Positions 6,211 to 6,607 of a stretch of 6,607 bases of DNA are shown piece after piece. Origin of the DNA: Alphaproteobacteria bacterium (GTDB lineage Bacteria > Pseudomonadota > Alphaproteobacteria > Rickettsiales > UBA8987). The notes beneath the pieces were generated by a model. It had not been told where the DNA came from. It made no database searches and was given only the letters and a program-made list of their open reading frames with translations. The position numbers were made by a program, and so were the translations under genes. Location: positions 1 to 6,607 of the forward strand of contig JAHFPR010000115.1 of NCBI GenBank assembly GCA_023269645.1, read 5' to 3'. Each line of letters opens with the position of its first letter. The stretch's first letter is position 1.

Positions 6211-6300
6211 TCCTTCCCGCGAAAGCTGGAATCCAGCGCATTGCGCCCGCGATGCAAAAAATTCTTCTAAAAAGATGGATTACAGCTTTCGCTGGAAGGA
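6211..6300. repeat. Inverted repeat of the PAKAGIQ-type family
   Basis: Two 25-bp arms, 6211-6235 and 6276-6300, are inverted copies matching at 23 of 25 bases and separated by 40 bp. Each arm is itself a hairpin, TTCC-GC / GC-GAA around a GAAA tetraloop. The conceptual translation contains PAKAGIQ and WITAFAG, peptides that recur in many genomes as a by-product of this repeat, so it is a repeat and not a gene. It lies in the divergent region between gyrA and the right-edge gene. Confidence 0.8.
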
Positions 6301-6338
6301 CAAAAACTTATCAGGCGCGCCCATTAGGATACAACCTC

Positions 6339-6367
6339 TTGAACACATGAAGTTTTTTAGCTATAAT
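6339..6367 (+). promoter_or_regulatory. Sigma-70 promoter of the right-edge gene
   Basis: A perfect -10 TATAAT (6362-6367) lies 17 bp after TTGAAC (6339-6344), which shares TTGA with the consensus -35. Transcription should begin about seven bases after the -10, near 6374, only a few bases before ATG 6377. No Shine-Dalgarno is seen before that ATG. Both points predict a leaderless or near-leaderless mRNA. Confidence 0.6.
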
Positions 6368-6376
6368 CACGCATAT

Positions 6377-6607
6377 ATGAACAAGCACATCATCACAGCG
6401 AAAGGCGATTTTTTTACCCGTATCGCCCATAGCCACGATCAAAAGATAGCATCTGCGGCGGAACGGATGCTCCGTGAGCACCTTGGGATTGATCCGAAGG
6501 ATCTGGAGCATCACGCGGAGGGGAACAATACCCTGGTCTATTCTTTCCGGGACAAAATCGCCATCAAGGTGGTTTCCAATGTTGAGAATCATCAGCGGGA
6601 GATCCCG
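6377..6607 (+). CDS. Partial gene, putative kinase/phosphotransferase-fold protein (N-terminus only)
   Basis: An open frame of 77 codons runs off the right edge without a stop. Codon use is like that of its neighbours. The first 45 residues (MNKHIITAKGDFF...) are not recognised. From 49 on, GNNTLVYSF, then DKIAIKVV with Lys64, then NHQREI resemble the glycine-rich loop, the VAIK lysine strand and the start of helix C in protein-kinase or APH-like folds. This is a short-pattern inference; the catalytic loop and DFG/DxD would be beyond the window. Start choice: ATG 6377 fits the promoter. An in-frame ATG at 6347 would add ten residues but lies upstream of the predicted transcription start. No membrane segment or signal peptide is visible. 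It is divergent from gyrA and so has its own regulation. Confidence 0.6.
   Translation, partial: MNKHIITAKGDFFTRIAHSHDQKIASAAERMLREHLGIDPKDLEHHAEGNNTLVYSFRDKIAIKVVSNVENHQREIP

Larger units (their letters stand above)
6052..6376. other. Divergent gene-free region of about 325 bp
   Basis: No credible gene lies here. The region holds, left to right, the gyrA ribosome site, the 6071-6141 palindrome, an AT-rich spacer with the weak gyrA promoter candidate, the 6211-6300 inverted repeat, and the promoter of the right-edge gene. An 80-residue open frame across 6108-6350 is made largely of the two repeats. It looks like a spacer colonised by two unrelated repeat elements. Confidence 0.75.

Noticed and set aside
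6108..6350. 80-residue plus-strand open frame
   Set aside because: Its translation is the by-product of two palindromic repeats (RYAQDD and PAKAGIQ-like peptides), so it is not a gene.
6311..6592. 93-residue minus-strand open frame at the right edge
   Set aside because: It overlaps the opposite-strand partial gene, which has a near-consensus promoter and protein-like sequence; the minus frame shows no motif.

Overview
The window looks like part of an alphaproteobacterial chromosome. It carries two house-keeping loci that converge on each other, plus the start of a third gene at the right edge. The lineage call is an inference. It rests on the style of the Dxs and GyrA proteins, including a GyrA with a second RGGKG box and an acidic tail. 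It also rests on the gyrA - acetyltransferase - coaD order, a neighbourhood I associate with Alphaproteobacteria, and on moderately GC-rich codon use. I cannot name a genus.

Layout. Positions 1-186 hold the end of an upstream transcription unit: three stacked hairpins, the last a strong terminator-like stem, followed by the dxs promoter/leader. Positions 187-2106 (+) are dxs, the first enzyme of the MEP isoprenoid pathway. Positions 2107-2229 are a convergent gap filled almost completely by a dumbbell-shaped inverted repeat. From 6051 down to 2230 (-) lies a tight operon, gyrA -> GNAT acetyltransferase -> coaD, with overlapping junctions. It ends in a good intrinsic terminator that lies inside the last codons and stop region of dxs. 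Positions 6052-6376 contain no gene but hold two further palindromic repeats of different families and the divergent promoters. At 6377 (+) a gene runs off the window. It has a near-consensus promoter so close to its ATG that the mRNA should be leaderless or nearly so. Its first 77 residues resemble the N-lobe of a kinase/phosphotransferase.

The most unusual feature is inside gyrA. About 120 bp of nested palindromes (four hairpins), of the kind normally seen between genes, sits in frame in the region coding for the DNA-wrapping C-terminal domain. It adds about 41 low-complexity residues. With the three intergenic palindromes this gives four mobile-looking palindromic elements in 6.6 kb, one of them tolerated in an essential gene. 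This recalls the in-frame palindromic elements described in Rickettsia, although the sequence family here is different.

The identified genes work in separate core processes: isoprenoid/thiamine/pyridoxal precursor supply (Dxs), coenzyme A synthesis (CoaD) and DNA supercoiling (GyrA). I see no defence system, prophage, CRISPR array, tRNA or rRNA here.
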